Source of the DNA: Curtobacterium sp. MCBA15_012
GTDB taxonomy: Bacteria > Actinomycetota > Actinomycetes > Actinomycetales > Microbacteriaceae
Direction of reading: 5' to 3'
Assembly (NCBI RefSeq): GCF_001864935.2
Contig: NZ_CP126267.1
Location: 2,604,001-2,668,000 of the forward strand
Length of the DNA stretch: 64,000 nt
Of the stretch, positions 33,154 through 41,252 are shown piece by piece; the stretch's first letter is position 1, and every line of letters starts with the position of its first letter. The notes below the pieces were generated by a model. The model was not told the DNA's origin. It saw only the letters and a list, made by a program, of their open reading frames with translations, and made no database searches. A program made the translations under genes and the position numbers.

Positions 33154-34560
33154 TCAGGTGGTCGCGCGGGCGCCGACGCGGTACCCGGCACCCCGGTGCT
33201 CCTCGGGCAGCCGGTCCCCGCGGCCGTGCAGCTTGTGCCGGAGCGACCCCGGCGTGTAGCCCTCGGGGTAGGCGCCGCGTGCGCGGAGCTCCGGGACGAC
33301 GAACTCGATGACGTCCTCCCACGTGCCCGGGGTCACCGCGTAGGCCAGGTTGAACCCGTCGACGTCGGTCTGCGCCTGGATGTCGAGCAACTGCTCGGCG
33401 ATGGTCGCTCCCCCGCCGACGGCCACCGGACCGAGCCCACCGATCGCGGTGTGCCGGGCGAGGTCGCGGATCGTCCACGCGGTGCCGTCCTCGCCCGTGG
33501 CGGCGGAGATGTTCGCCGCCGCGGACTGGATCGCGTTCGACTCGACGTCGCCGAGCGGCTCGTCGAGGTCCCACTGCGACAGGTCGACGCCCATCCAGCC
33601 GGAGTTCAGCACGAGCGCGCCGAGCTCGGAGGCGTACGACAGGTAGTCCTCGTACTTCGCCTGGGCGGCCTCGTCGGTCGCGTCGGTGATCACGGTCAGG
33701 AGTGTGTAGATCTTCGCGGCGTACCGGTCGCGCCCGGCGGCCTCGAGCGCGTCCCGGATCCTGCGCACGGTCGCGGCGAGCTGCGGCAGCGTCGGCGCCC
33801 CGACGAAGATCGCCTCGGCGTGGTCGGCGGCGAACGCGATGCCGCGCGGCGATGCGCCCGCCTGGTAGATCACCGGGGTGCGCTGCACCGACGGCTCGGA
33901 CAGGTGGATGCCCGGGACGTCGAAGTGCCGGCCGTGGTGCTCGATCGGGTGCACCTTCGCCGGGTCGGTGAAGACGCCGGACGCGCGGTCCTCGACCACG
34001 GCGTCGTCCTCCCACGACCCCTCCCACAGCTTGTAGAGGACCTCGAGGTACTCGTCCGCGACGTCGTAGCGGTCGTCGTGGCCGAGCTGGTCCGTCTGCC
34101 CCATGTTCCGTGCGGCGCTCGGCAGGTAGCCCGTGACGACGTTCCAGCCGACGCGGCCCTTCGTCAGGTGGTCGAGCGTCGACACACGGCGCGCGAACGG
34201 GTAGGGGTGCTCGTAGGCGGTGCCCGCGGTGATGCCGAAGCCGAGGTGCTCGGTGACCGAGGCCATCGCGGACACCAGCAGGATCGGGTCGTTCACCGGC
34301 ACCTGGGACCCGGTCCGCAGCGCGGCCTCGTTCGAGCCGCCGTACACGTCGTAGGTCCCGAGCACGTCGGCGATGAAGATCCCGTCGAAGGCCCCGGCCT
34401 CGAGCGTGCGGGCCAGGTCCGTCCAGTACGACAGGTCCCGGTAGCTGCGGGAGCGGTCGCGGGGGTGGCGCCACAGCCCGGAGGACTGGTGCGCGACGCA
34501 GTTCATGTCGAACGCGTTGAAGCGGATCTGCCGGGGCGCGGGCTCGTTCGTCGGGGTCAC
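33154..34560 (-). CDS. NtaA/SnaA/DszA-family FMN-dependent monooxygenase
   Basis: This is 468 aa from GTG 34560; an in-frame ATG at 34638 would add 26 residues. The NtaA-type features are IRFNAFDMNCVAHQSSGLWRHP, YWTDLARTLEAGAFDGIFIADVLGTYDVYGG, GKGRVGWNVVT-like HLTKGRVGWNVVTGYLPSAARNMG, WEDDAVVEDRASG and PVIYQAGASPRGIAFAA (FMN and substrate loops). These enzymes oxidise chelators, sulfonates, thioethers or dibenzothiophene sulfone with a separate flavin reductase, which I do not see nearby. It is divergent from an SRPBCC gene across a palindrome at 34593-34615. Confidence 0.92.
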   Translation of the reverse strand: MTPTNEPAPRQIRFNAFDMNCVAHQSSGLWRHPRDRSRSYRDLSYWTDLARTLEAGAFDGIFIADVLGTYDVYGGSNEAALRTGSQVPVNDPILLVSAMASVTEHLGFGITAGTAYEHPYPFARRVSTLDHLTKGRVGWNVVTGYLPSAARNMGQTDQLGHDDRYDVADEYLEVLYKLWEGSWEDDAVVEDRASGVFTDPAKVHPIEHHGRHFDVPGIHLSEPSVQRTPVIYQAGASPRGIAFAADHAEAIFVGAPTLPQLAATVRRIRDALEAAGRDRYAAKIYTLLTVITDATDEAAQAKYEDYLSYASELGALVLNSGWMGVDLSQWDLDEPLGDVESNAIQSAAANISAATGEDGTAWTIRDLARHTAIGGLGPVAVGGGATIAEQLLDIQAQTDVDGFNLAYAVTPGTWEDVIEFVVPELRARGAYPEGYTPGSLRHKLHGRGDRLPEEHRGAGYRVGARATT

Positions 34561-34592
34561 GCCGCGACCGTACGACGCCCGGGACGGTCCGG

Positions 34593-34615
34593 TCACGGAC
34601 GGTGACGATCCGTGA
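34593..34615. promoter_or_regulatory. Inverted repeat TCACGGA-N9-TCCGTGA
   Basis: Perfect 7-bp arms, at 34593-34599 and 34609-34615, lie in the 113-bp spacer between the divergent flavin monooxygenase and SRPBCC genes. It is a plausible operator for a dimeric regulator. No regulator gene is adjacent. Confidence 0.5.
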
Positions 34616-34673
34616 CGCACCGCGACGCCGTGTGACACGACCGGCGGCGGACCCGACCTGGCACGATGGCGAC

Positions 34674-35150
34674 ATGCCCGTCGTCGAGTCGCGCGTCACC
34701 GTCCCCGTCCCGGTCGAGGTCGCGTTCGCGGTGTCGCAGACCCAGGGCGCGACCCGGAAGCGCTGGGACCCGTTCATCCGCCGCCAGCACCTGATCGACG
34801 CGACCGTGCCCGCGAAGGGCGTCCGGACGTACACGGTGCAGCGGTTCGGGCTCGCGATGGAGAGCGAGTACGTGTCGTACAACCCGCCGTCGAACGTCGG
34901 GATGAAGATGACGAAGGGCTCGTGGTTCTTCGAGAAGATGGGCGGCGGCTGGCGCTTCACCCCCGTCCCCGACCGGCCGGACCACACGCTCGCGGTCTGG
35001 CGCTACAACTTCACGTGCCGCCCGGCCTGGCTCGCGCCGATCGCCGAACGGATCGGCACGGTCGTGCTGCAGCGGGACATCGACCGCCGGATCCGGGGGT
35101 TCGCCGCGGGCTGCGTGGACCCCGTCGTGCTCGCCGCGATCGACGTCTGA
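34674..35150 (+). CDS. SRPBCC (START-like) family protein
   Basis: This 158-aa protein, VVESRVTVPVPVEVAFAVSQTQGATRKRWDPFI at its start, matches the polyketide cyclase/dehydrase SRPBCC fold. WFFEKMGGGWRFTPVPDRPDHTLAVWRYNFTCRP forms later strands, and a C-terminal helix LQRDIDRRIRGFAAGC closes the pocket. It binds a hydrophobic ligand of unknown identity. It is divergent from the flavin monooxygenase and convergent with sufU. Confidence 0.85.
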   Translation: MPVVESRVTVPVPVEVAFAVSQTQGATRKRWDPFIRRQHLIDATVPAKGVRTYTVQRFGLAMESEYVSYNPPSNVGMKMTKGSWFFEKMGGGWRFTPVPDRPDHTLAVWRYNFTCRPAWLAPIAERIGTVVLQRDIDRRIRGFAAGCVDPVVLAAIDV

Positions 35151-35163
35151 CCGCGGGCCGGCG

Positions 35164-35610
35164 TCAGCGGGCGAGCGCCTGCTGCGCCGCCGTCTCGGCC
35201 GCGACCCACGCGAGCATCCCGCACTTCACGCGCATCACGAACTTCGAGACGCCGTGGAACGCCACGAGGTCCTCGAGCACGTCCTCGTCGGGCTCCCCCG
35301 CGCCGCGCGACCGCATCATCTCGCGGAACGCCTCGGTGAGCGCGAGGAGCTCGGGAACCGTCCGGCCGACGGCCATGTCGGTCAGCACCGAGGCCGACGC
35401 CATCGAGATCGAGCACCCGTCGCCCTCCCACGCGAGCGCGGCGATCCGGTCCGTGCCCGGTTCGAGCCGCACCCGCACGGTGATCTCGTCGCCGCACGTG
35501 GGGTTCCGCTCGAAGTGCTCGGCATCGGCGTCGGTGAGCGGCCCGTGGCCGTGCCGCGCCCTCGCGTGGTCGAGGATGACCTGCTGGTAGAGCGCGTCGA
35601 GGGAGCTCAT
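35164..35610 (-). CDS. sufU: SufU, zinc-dependent sulfurtransferase for Fe-S assembly
   Basis: This 148-aa protein opens SSLDALYQQVILDHARARHGHGPL (typical SufU start). The three metal/sulfur Cys appear in NPTCGDEITVRV (about residue 39), GDGCSISMASASVLTDMAVG (about residue 66) and VKCGMLAWVA (about residue 130). SufU accepts persulfide from SufS by zinc-ligand swapping and supplies the SUF machinery. Its ATG overlaps the sufS stop. The rest of the suf operon is not in this window. Confidence 0.95.
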   Translation of the reverse strand: MSSLDALYQQVILDHARARHGHGPLTDADAEHFERNPTCGDEITVRVRLEPGTDRIAALAWEGDGCSISMASASVLTDMAVGRTVPELLALTEAFREMMRSRGAGEPDEDVLEDLVAFHGVSKFVMRVKCGMLAWVAAETAAQQALAR

Positions 35611-36962
35611 GCGCGGTCCTCCCCGGTGGTGCCGGCCGCGGGGAGTGCCGCGTCGTCCGCCCCGAAGTAGCCCCGCACCTCGGCCACGGCCCGGACGAAG
35701 CGGTCGACGTCCTCGTCGGTCGTGTACACGTACGTGCTCGCCCGGCTCGTCGCGGTCAGGCCGAGTCGGCGGTGCAGCGGCTGGGCGCAGTGGTGGCCCG
35801 ACCGCACCGCGATGCCCTGCGCGTCGAGGTACTGGGAGACGTCGTGCGCGTGCACGCCCGCGACGTCGAACGCGACGAGCCCGGACCGGGGCACCCCGAC
35901 GGGCGGCCCGACCACGCGGACACCGGGGACCGTCGCGAGCCCCTCGAGCATGCGCTGCGCCAGGGCCTCCTCGTGGTCGCGGACCCGGTCGGTGCCGATG
36001 CGCTCGAGGTAGCGGACCGCCTCGGCGAGCGCGACCGCCTGCGACACGGGCTGCGTGCCGGCCTCGAAGCGCTCGGGGGCGGGCAGGTAGTCCGACGACT
36101 CCATCGTGACGGTCGTGATCATCGAGCCGCCCGTGCGGAACGGCGGCAGGGCGTCGAGGAGCTCGCGCCGGCCCCACAGCACGCCGATGCCGTTCGGGCC
36201 GAGCATCTTGTGCCCGGAGAACGCGGCGAAGTCGAGGTCGAGCGCGCGGACGTCGAGCGGACGGTGCGGTGCGGACTGGCAGGCGTCGAGGACCACGAGG
36301 GCGCCGTGCTCGTGCGCGGCGGCGACGACCTCGGCGACCGGGGCGACCATGCCGGTCACGTTCGACACGTGCGCGAAGGCGACGACCCGGGTGCGCTCCC
36401 CGATCATCCCGACCATGTCGTCGGCGGTCCAGGTGCCGTCGTCGGCGACGGGCACCCAGCGCAGGGTCGCACCGGTGGTGGCGGCGAGCTCCTGCCACGG
36501 CACGAGGTTGGCGTGGTGCTCGGCCTCGGTGACGAGCAGCTCGTCGCCGGGTCCGATGCGGAAGCGCTCGGCGGCCGCTCCCCCGCGGCCGTGGCTGGCG
36601 TTGGCGATGCCGTACGCCACGAGGTTCAGCGCGTCGGTCGCGTTGGCGGTCCAGACGACCTCGGACGGGCTCGACGCCCCGACGAAGCGGGCGACGGTGG
36701 CACGGGCGTCCTCGTAGGCGTCGGTCGCCAGGGCCGCGAGCGTGTGGGCACCGCGGTGCACGGCGGCGTTGTCGCGCTCGAGGAACCGGCGCTCGGCGTC
36801 GAGGACCTGCACGGGCCGCTCGGCGGTGGCCCCGGAGTCGAGGTACGCGAGCGGGGCGCCGTTGACCTCCTGGTGCAGGATCGGGAAGTCCCGGCGGATC
36901 GCCTCGACCTCGGCGGCGGTCAGTGGCCGGGTCGGCACGTGCGGAGCGGGGGCGTCGGTCAC
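35607..36962 (-). CDS. sufS: SufS-type cysteine desulfurase
   Basis: This is 451 aa from GTG 36962; the adjacent GTG at 36965 and an ATG at 37016 are alternatives. PLP Lys is in FAAFSGHKMLGPNGIGVLWG (about residue 240), the PLP-pocket His in TEAEHHANLVPW, and the catalytic Cys in AVRSGHHCAQPL (about residue 385). It releases sulfur from cysteine as enzyme-bound persulfide for SufU, encoded next with an ATGA overlap. VHRGAHTLA and SRASTYVYTT are further family blocks. Confidence 0.95.
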   Translation of the reverse strand: MTDAPAPHVPTRPLTAAEVEAIRRDFPILHQEVNGAPLAYLDSGATAERPVQVLDAERRFLERDNAAVHRGAHTLAALATDAYEDARATVARFVGASSPSEVVWTANATDALNLVAYGIANASHGRGGAAAERFRIGPGDELLVTEAEHHANLVPWQELAATTGATLRWVPVADDGTWTADDMVGMIGERTRVVAFAHVSNVTGMVAPVAEVVAAAHEHGALVVLDACQSAPHRPLDVRALDLDFAAFSGHKMLGPNGIGVLWGRRELLDALPPFRTGGSMITTVTMESSDYLPAPERFEAGTQPVSQAVALAEAVRYLERIGTDRVRDHEEALAQRMLEGLATVPGVRVVGPPVGVPRSGLVAFDVAGVHAHDVSQYLDAQGIAVRSGHHCAQPLHRRLGLTATSRASTYVYTTDEDVDRFVRAVAEVRGYFGADDAALPAAGTTGEDRA

Positions 36963-37047
36963 CACACAATCGTGGTCCCCGACGGCCCCCCGCGTCCAAT
37001 CGCCCAGAGCGGACACCGACCGCGCGACCGGTCCCCGCGCGGACGGC

Positions 37048-37260
37048 CTACTGGTTGCCGATGTGCTCGTCCGCGGTGTCGCGGGCGCCGTCGATCTTGT
37101 CGTCGTACTTGCCCCCGGTGGCCTTCTTGACCGCGTCGGCGACCCCGTCGAGTACCTTGTCGCTGATGCCCTCGGCCTTCTCGCTCTTCAGGGCGTCCTG
37201 CACCTTGCCGTCCTGCAGGAACTGCTGTGCCTTCTTGGTGATGTCGTCGAACCCGGCCAT
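37048..37260 (-). CDS. Rv0909/MT0933-like small antitoxin-type protein
   Basis: This 70-aa protein, MAGFDDITKKAQQFLQDG at its start, continues with KSEKAEGISDKVLDGVADAVKKATGGKYDDKIDGARDTADEHIGNQ, which matches the MT0933_antitox family (Lys/Asp-rich amphipathic helices ending in a GGKYDDKID segment). In Mycobacterium the family is called an antitoxin, but homologues are common without toxin partners. Here no toxin gene is adjacent. It is highly charged and helical, and CsbD-like stress proteins are the main alternative. GGAGG precedes the ATG. Confidence 0.8.
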   Translation of the reverse strand: MAGFDDITKKAQQFLQDGKVQDALKSEKAEGISDKVLDGVADAVKKATGGKYDDKIDGARDTADEHIGNQ

Positions 37261-37320
37261 CGTGCCCTCCTCGTCGTGCGGCGGAGCGGTGCACCCCGCG
37301 CTGTCGCCGATGCTAGGCCG

Positions 37321-37435
37321 ACCGCCCCCGCGACGTCCGCGTCGGACAGAGCGGCCCCACGACGACCGCGTCGGGCCGACCGACCCACGACGCCCGCGTC
37401 GGGCCGACCGCCCCCGCGACGTCCGGCGGTCCCGC
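37321..37435. repeat. Degenerate ~28-35-bp repeats
   Basis: The phrase CGACG-CCGCGTCGG with flanking GGCCGACCGCCCC recurs about four times between the small antitoxin-like gene and the CLC gene. Copies differ in spacing, so this is an imperfect array. Confidence 0.6.
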
Positions 37436-37446
37436 ACCACGGAGCG

Positions 37447-38742
37447 TCAAGTCATCTGCGCGCTGCGCCGCCGGGCGAGCAGGTACCCGACCGCGACCGA
37501 GCCGGCGACCGCGAGCATGGACGGCACGAGGACGTCCGTGCCCTCCTGGGTGAACTCCACGACGAGCACGAGCGCGGTGAACGGTGCCCGCATCGTCGTG
37601 GCGAGGAACGCCGCCGCCCCGACGAACGCGAAGGACACGAGCGTCGAGCCGTCCGCGGGCCAGAGCAGCACCCACGCACCGCCGAGGGCCGCACCGACCG
37701 CCGAGCCGATCGCGATCGACGGGGTGAGCGTCCCGCCCACGGCACCGGCGCCGATGGTCGCCGAGGTCGTGATGGTGCGGAGCACGGCGAGGAGGAGCAG
37801 GAACACGATCGGGCCGACCCCGGCGAAGTCGGGCGCACTCGTCGTCGCGTTCATCGCGACGAGCCCGAGCGCGCGTCCGTTGCCGAGGATGTCGGGGAAC
37901 GGCACGGCGATGAGGCCGACCATCGCGAAGACGACCGGCAGCACGACGAGCAGGTGCCACCCCTTCGGCGCGGTCGCCTGCAACCGGTTCGTGAGCTTCA
38001 CGAACCCGACCCCGGCGAAGCCCAGGAGCGGGCCGACGACCACCGCCCACACGAGCAGCGACGGCGACAGGTGCGTGGCCGGCACGTGGTAGAGCACCTC
38101 GTCGGGGATCACGAGCCGGGCGGTCACCGCGGCGATCGCGCTCGTGGCGAAGGCGGGCAGCGCGGTGGCGAAGGTGAGCTCGCCGAGCAGCACCTCGACC
38201 GCGAAGAGCGCGCCGCCGAGCGGGACGTCGTAGACGGCGGCGAGACCGGCCGCGGCACCGCACGCGACGAGGATCTTCCGCTCGCGGTCGGTCAGCCCGG
38301 CCTTGACGGTGACGACCTGGGCGAGCCACGCCCCGACCTCGCGCGGGGCGACCTCCTTGCCGATCGAGGCGCCGAGCCCGACCGCGAGGATCTGCACGCC
38401 CGCGTTCGCGAGGGTCGCCAGCGCCGGCATCCGCTTCCCGCCCACGGCGGCGGGCACGGAGACGACCGGTCGCCCCCAGCGCCGGAGCGCCCACCAGGCC
38501 ACGCCTGTGAGGACACCGGCGGCGGCGAGCGCGAGGAACCGGTTCCACCCGGACGGCGCATCGGCCGCCTCGAGGTGTCCGCCGAACGGGTACCCGAACG
38601 CGACGAACTGGATGAGCTGCAGCGCCAGCCAGACCGTGATGCCGGCGACGCCGCCCGCCAGGCCGACGAGGGCGGTCACCACCGCGAGCTTGACGGCCCA
38701 GACCGGCGTGGACGTGCGTGTCGCGGTTCCGGTCTGCGGCAT
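37447..38742 (-). CDS. CLC-family chloride channel/antiporter
   Basis: This 431-aa membrane protein has about 10-12 helices. GLGASIGKEVAPREVGAW (about residue 128-145) corresponds to the CLC G(K/R)EGP motif and keeps the gating Glu, though Gly-Pro is replaced by Val-Ala-Pro. ACGAAAGLAAVYDVPLGGALFAVEVLLGEL matches the CLC segment after it. GAGAVGGTLTPSIAIGSAVGAALGG is the GGxFxPS region. The first selectivity motif GSGIP is not recognisable. It is a divergent actinobacterial CLC; channel or H+/Cl- antiporter cannot be decided. Confidence 0.88.
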   Translation of the reverse strand: MPQTGTATRTSTPVWAVKLAVVTALVGLAGGVAGITVWLALQLIQFVAFGYPFGGHLEAADAPSGWNRFLALAAAGVLTGVAWWALRRWGRPVVSVPAAVGGKRMPALATLANAGVQILAVGLGASIGKEVAPREVGAWLAQVVTVKAGLTDRERKILVACGAAAGLAAVYDVPLGGALFAVEVLLGELTFATALPAFATSAIAAVTARLVIPDEVLYHVPATHLSPSLLVWAVVVGPLLGFAGVGFVKLTNRLQATAPKGWHLLVVLPVVFAMVGLIAVPFPDILGNGRALGLVAMNATTSAPDFAGVGPIVFLLLLAVLRTITTSATIGAGAVGGTLTPSIAIGSAVGAALGGAWVLLWPADGSTLVSFAFVGAAAFLATTMRAPFTALVLVVEFTQEGTDVLVPSMLAVAGSVAVGYLLARRRSAQMT

Positions 38743-38791
38743 GCCGGGAAGCCTACCGGCCCGCCGGGGGTCGCCGGGGGCGACCGCGTCA

Positions 38792-38940
38792 CGGACGGGA
38801 GGCGCGGCGCGGGCCCGCCACGCGCCTCCCGTCCGCCCCACGGGGACGACGGGAGGGACGGGGCGGGCCCGGCACGCGCCTCCCGTCCGCCCCGCGGGGA
38901 CGACGGGAGGGACGGGGTGGGCCCGGCACGCGCCTCCCGT
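38792..38940. repeat. Three tandem 54-bp units with terminator-like palindromes
   Basis: CGCGCCTCCCGTC recurs at 38821, 38875 and 38929, an exact 54-bp period. The first unit contains the perfect 15-bp arms CGGACGGGAGGCGCG (38792-38806 and 38821-38835); units two and three keep 9-bp arms. Located 3' of agaL, it is probably its terminator. Confidence 0.9.
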
Positions 38941-38954
38941 CCGCCCCGTCGCGG

Positions 38955-41090
38955 TCAGACGGCCGTGACGTGGAACGGCACCACGCAGTCGGCCGGCAGC
39001 AGCGGCACCTGCAGTCCGACGGTCTGCAGCACGCGTCCGGTGGCCGTGCGGTCGCCGCTCCACCACGCCGGCGGCGTGACCAGGTGGGCGTCGCCGAGGA
39101 CGACCGGGTCGACGCGGTACCGCGTGTCCGGGTCGAGGTCGCGGAACAGCATCGGGCCGGTGCCCGACACCTCGGACCGGCCGACGCTCGCGAGGAAGAA
39201 CACGGCCTCCCGCCGGTCGGGTGCGACGACGCCGTACACGCGGCGGGTCGGGTCGACCTCGTCGACACGGACGAGGTCCCCGCCGTGCAGCAGGGCGCGC
39301 CACCGCTGGTGCAGGGCGATCCACTCGGCGAGCACGGCTTCCTCGTCCGGGGTCGCGAGGGTCAGGTCCCACTCGATGCCGAAGTGCCCGACGAGCGCGG
39401 TCCCGGCGCGGAACGACACGTCGTGGACGCGTCCGGTCGTGTGGTTCCGGCCGCTCGCGACGTGGGCGCCGAGGAGCTCGGGCGGGAGCAGCTGCTGCGT
39501 CCAGCGGTGCATCTCCTGACGCTCGGCCGGGTCGATGTCGTCGGACACCCAGACCCGGTCGGTGTGCTCGAGCACGCCGAGGTCGACGCGCGAGCCGCCC
39601 GACGAGCACGACTCGATCTCGAGCGCCGGGAACCGCTCCTTGAGCGTCGCCATCAACCGGTACGTCGCCAGGGTCTGCTCGTGCACGGCGGCACCGCCCC
39701 CGGGGTGGCCGGCCTCGACGAGGTCGCGGTTGTGGTCCCACTTGACGTAGTCGACGCCGTACTCCCCGATCACGGCCGTCATCCGCTCGAGCACGTACGC
39801 GAAGGCCTCGGGGATCGCGAGGTTGAGCACCTGCTGGTCGCGGGAGCGCACCGGCAGGCGACCGTCGGCCTGCATGATCCACTCGGGGTGCGCGCGGGCG
39901 AGGTCGCTGTCCTCGTTCACCATCTCCGGCTCGAACCACAGCCCGAACTGCATGCCGAGCGCACGGACGCGGTCGACGATCGGCCCGAGGCCGTCGGGCC
40001 AGACGTCCTCGTCGACGTACCAGTCACCGAGCCCGGCGTGGTCGTCGCGGCGGTGCCGGAACCAGCCGTCGTCGAGCACGTACCGCTCGACCCCGAGTCG
40101 TGCGGCGCGCTCGGCGAGGTCGGTCAGCCGGGCCAGGTCGTGGTCGAAGTACACGGCCTCCCAGACGTTGATCGTGACCGGGCGCGGCGAGGTCGGGTGC
40201 TGCGGGCGGCTCCGGAGCCAGCGGTGGAACCGGCGCGCCTGGTCGTCGAGGCCGTCGCCGTAGGCGCCGTACACCCAGGGGCCCTCGTAGGTCCCGCCCG
40301 GTGCGAGCCGCACCTCGCCGGGCAGGAGCAGTTCGCCGCCGCCGACGACCTGGCGCCCGGTCGCGAGGCGCTCCGCGAGGTGGCGGTGGTTGCCGCTCCA
40401 CGCGGTGTGCACGCCCCAGACCTCGCCGCGGGCGAAGCCGAAGCCGGGCTCGCCGACGCTCAGGACGGTCGCGGCGTCGGAGCCCGTGCGGCCCTTGCGG
40501 TTGTCGCGCTCGTGCGTCCCGACGACCAGGGCCCGGCGCTGCGGCGTGCGCTCCTTGCCCCAGCGGCCGGCGAAGTCGAGGACCTCGCGGGCGCGGGGCG
40601 GGACGGGCAGCGCGACCGTGAGGTCCTCGACCGTGTAGACACCCTCGCCCGTGTTCGTCACGGCTGCACGCGCGCGGACGAGTCCGGAGACGAGCACCTC
40701 GACCGTGACCCGCACGGCGAGCCCGGCGGTCCGGTCCTCGGCGTCGGCGACGACCGCGGTGTCCGTGACCTCGAGCGCCGTGACCGTGAACGCGGGCGAC
40801 CAGTCCCGACCGTCCCGGTGCCCGGAGAGTCCGGGGCGTCCGGTCCAGCCGCGGTGCGGCTCCGGCAGCACGGCGAGGCGCACCGGCACGTCCATCTCGT
40901 TCGGGGCGACCGGCATCACGTCGGCCGCGGCCATCGCTGCGAGCGCGGTGTCGTCGAGGTCACCGAGTGCCGCACCCCAGTGCAGGACGGCGGGCAGGGC
41001 GGCGTCGCGGCAGTCGAGCACGAGGGACACGCCCCCTGCGGTCAGGTGGACGATCCCCGAGGTCGGCGCGGGGGTGGTGTCGGTGGGCAT
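38955..41090 (-). CDS. Alpha-galactosidase, GH36
   Basis: This is 711 aa, the usual bacterial GH36 length. The N-terminal beta-supersandwich is followed by a (beta/alpha)8 barrel: PVTINVWEAVYFDHDLARL, YVLDDGWFRHRRDD, FGLWFEPEMVNEDSDL, YVKWDHNRDL with the nucleophile Asp452, and WVSDDIDPAERQ with the acid/base Asp517. It cleaves alpha-1,6-galactosides such as melibiose and raffinose. It has no signal peptide, so it acts on imported sugar. A LacI-type operator lies 45 bp upstream of the start. No sugar transporter or LacI gene is adjacent in this window. Confidence 0.95.
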   Translation of the reverse strand: MPTDTTPAPTSGIVHLTAGGVSLVLDCRDAALPAVLHWGAALGDLDDTALAAMAAADVMPVAPNEMDVPVRLAVLPEPHRGWTGRPGLSGHRDGRDWSPAFTVTALEVTDTAVVADAEDRTAGLAVRVTVEVLVSGLVRARAAVTNTGEGVYTVEDLTVALPVPPRAREVLDFAGRWGKERTPQRRALVVGTHERDNRKGRTGSDAATVLSVGEPGFGFARGEVWGVHTAWSGNHRHLAERLATGRQVVGGGELLLPGEVRLAPGGTYEGPWVYGAYGDGLDDQARRFHRWLRSRPQHPTSPRPVTINVWEAVYFDHDLARLTDLAERAARLGVERYVLDDGWFRHRRDDHAGLGDWYVDEDVWPDGLGPIVDRVRALGMQFGLWFEPEMVNEDSDLARAHPEWIMQADGRLPVRSRDQQVLNLAIPEAFAYVLERMTAVIGEYGVDYVKWDHNRDLVEAGHPGGGAAVHEQTLATYRLMATLKERFPALEIESCSSGGSRVDLGVLEHTDRVWVSDDIDPAERQEMHRWTQQLLPPELLGAHVASGRNHTTGRVHDVSFRAGTALVGHFGIEWDLTLATPDEEAVLAEWIALHQRWRALLHGGDLVRVDEVDPTRRVYGVVAPDRREAVFFLASVGRSEVSGTGPMLFRDLDPDTRYRVDPVVLGDAHLVTPPAWWSGDRTATGRVLQTVGLQVPLLPADCVVPFHVTAV

Positions 41091-41134
41091 CGTTGCTCCT
41101 GTCGGCGGCGGTGACAGGACGAGCCTCGCCGGTC

Positions 41135-41148
41135 TGGGAGCGCTCCCG
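41135..41148. promoter_or_regulatory. LacI-family operator-like palindrome upstream of agaL
   Basis: TGGGAGCGCTCCCG contains the perfect 12-bp palindrome GGGAGCGCTCCC at 41136-41147. It matches the central-CG palindromes bound by actinobacterial LacI-family sugar repressors. It is 45 bp upstream of the alpha-galactosidase ATG. Confidence 0.75.
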
Positions 41149-41223
41149 CAACCCGACGCGCCAACGCGACGGGAACCGCGGCGCCCGCACGGGAACCGTG
41201 GCGCCCGGTCAGGGATGGCGGTG

Positions 41224-41247
41224 CCCGGACGGCGGGCGCGCCGCCGG
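41224..41247. terminator. Candidate corA terminator
   Basis: GGCGG-GCGCG-CCGCC with flanking CCCGG/CCGGG forms a compact GC hairpin about 6 bp past the corA stop on the minus strand. Confidence 0.5.
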
Positions 41248-41252
41248 GTGGG

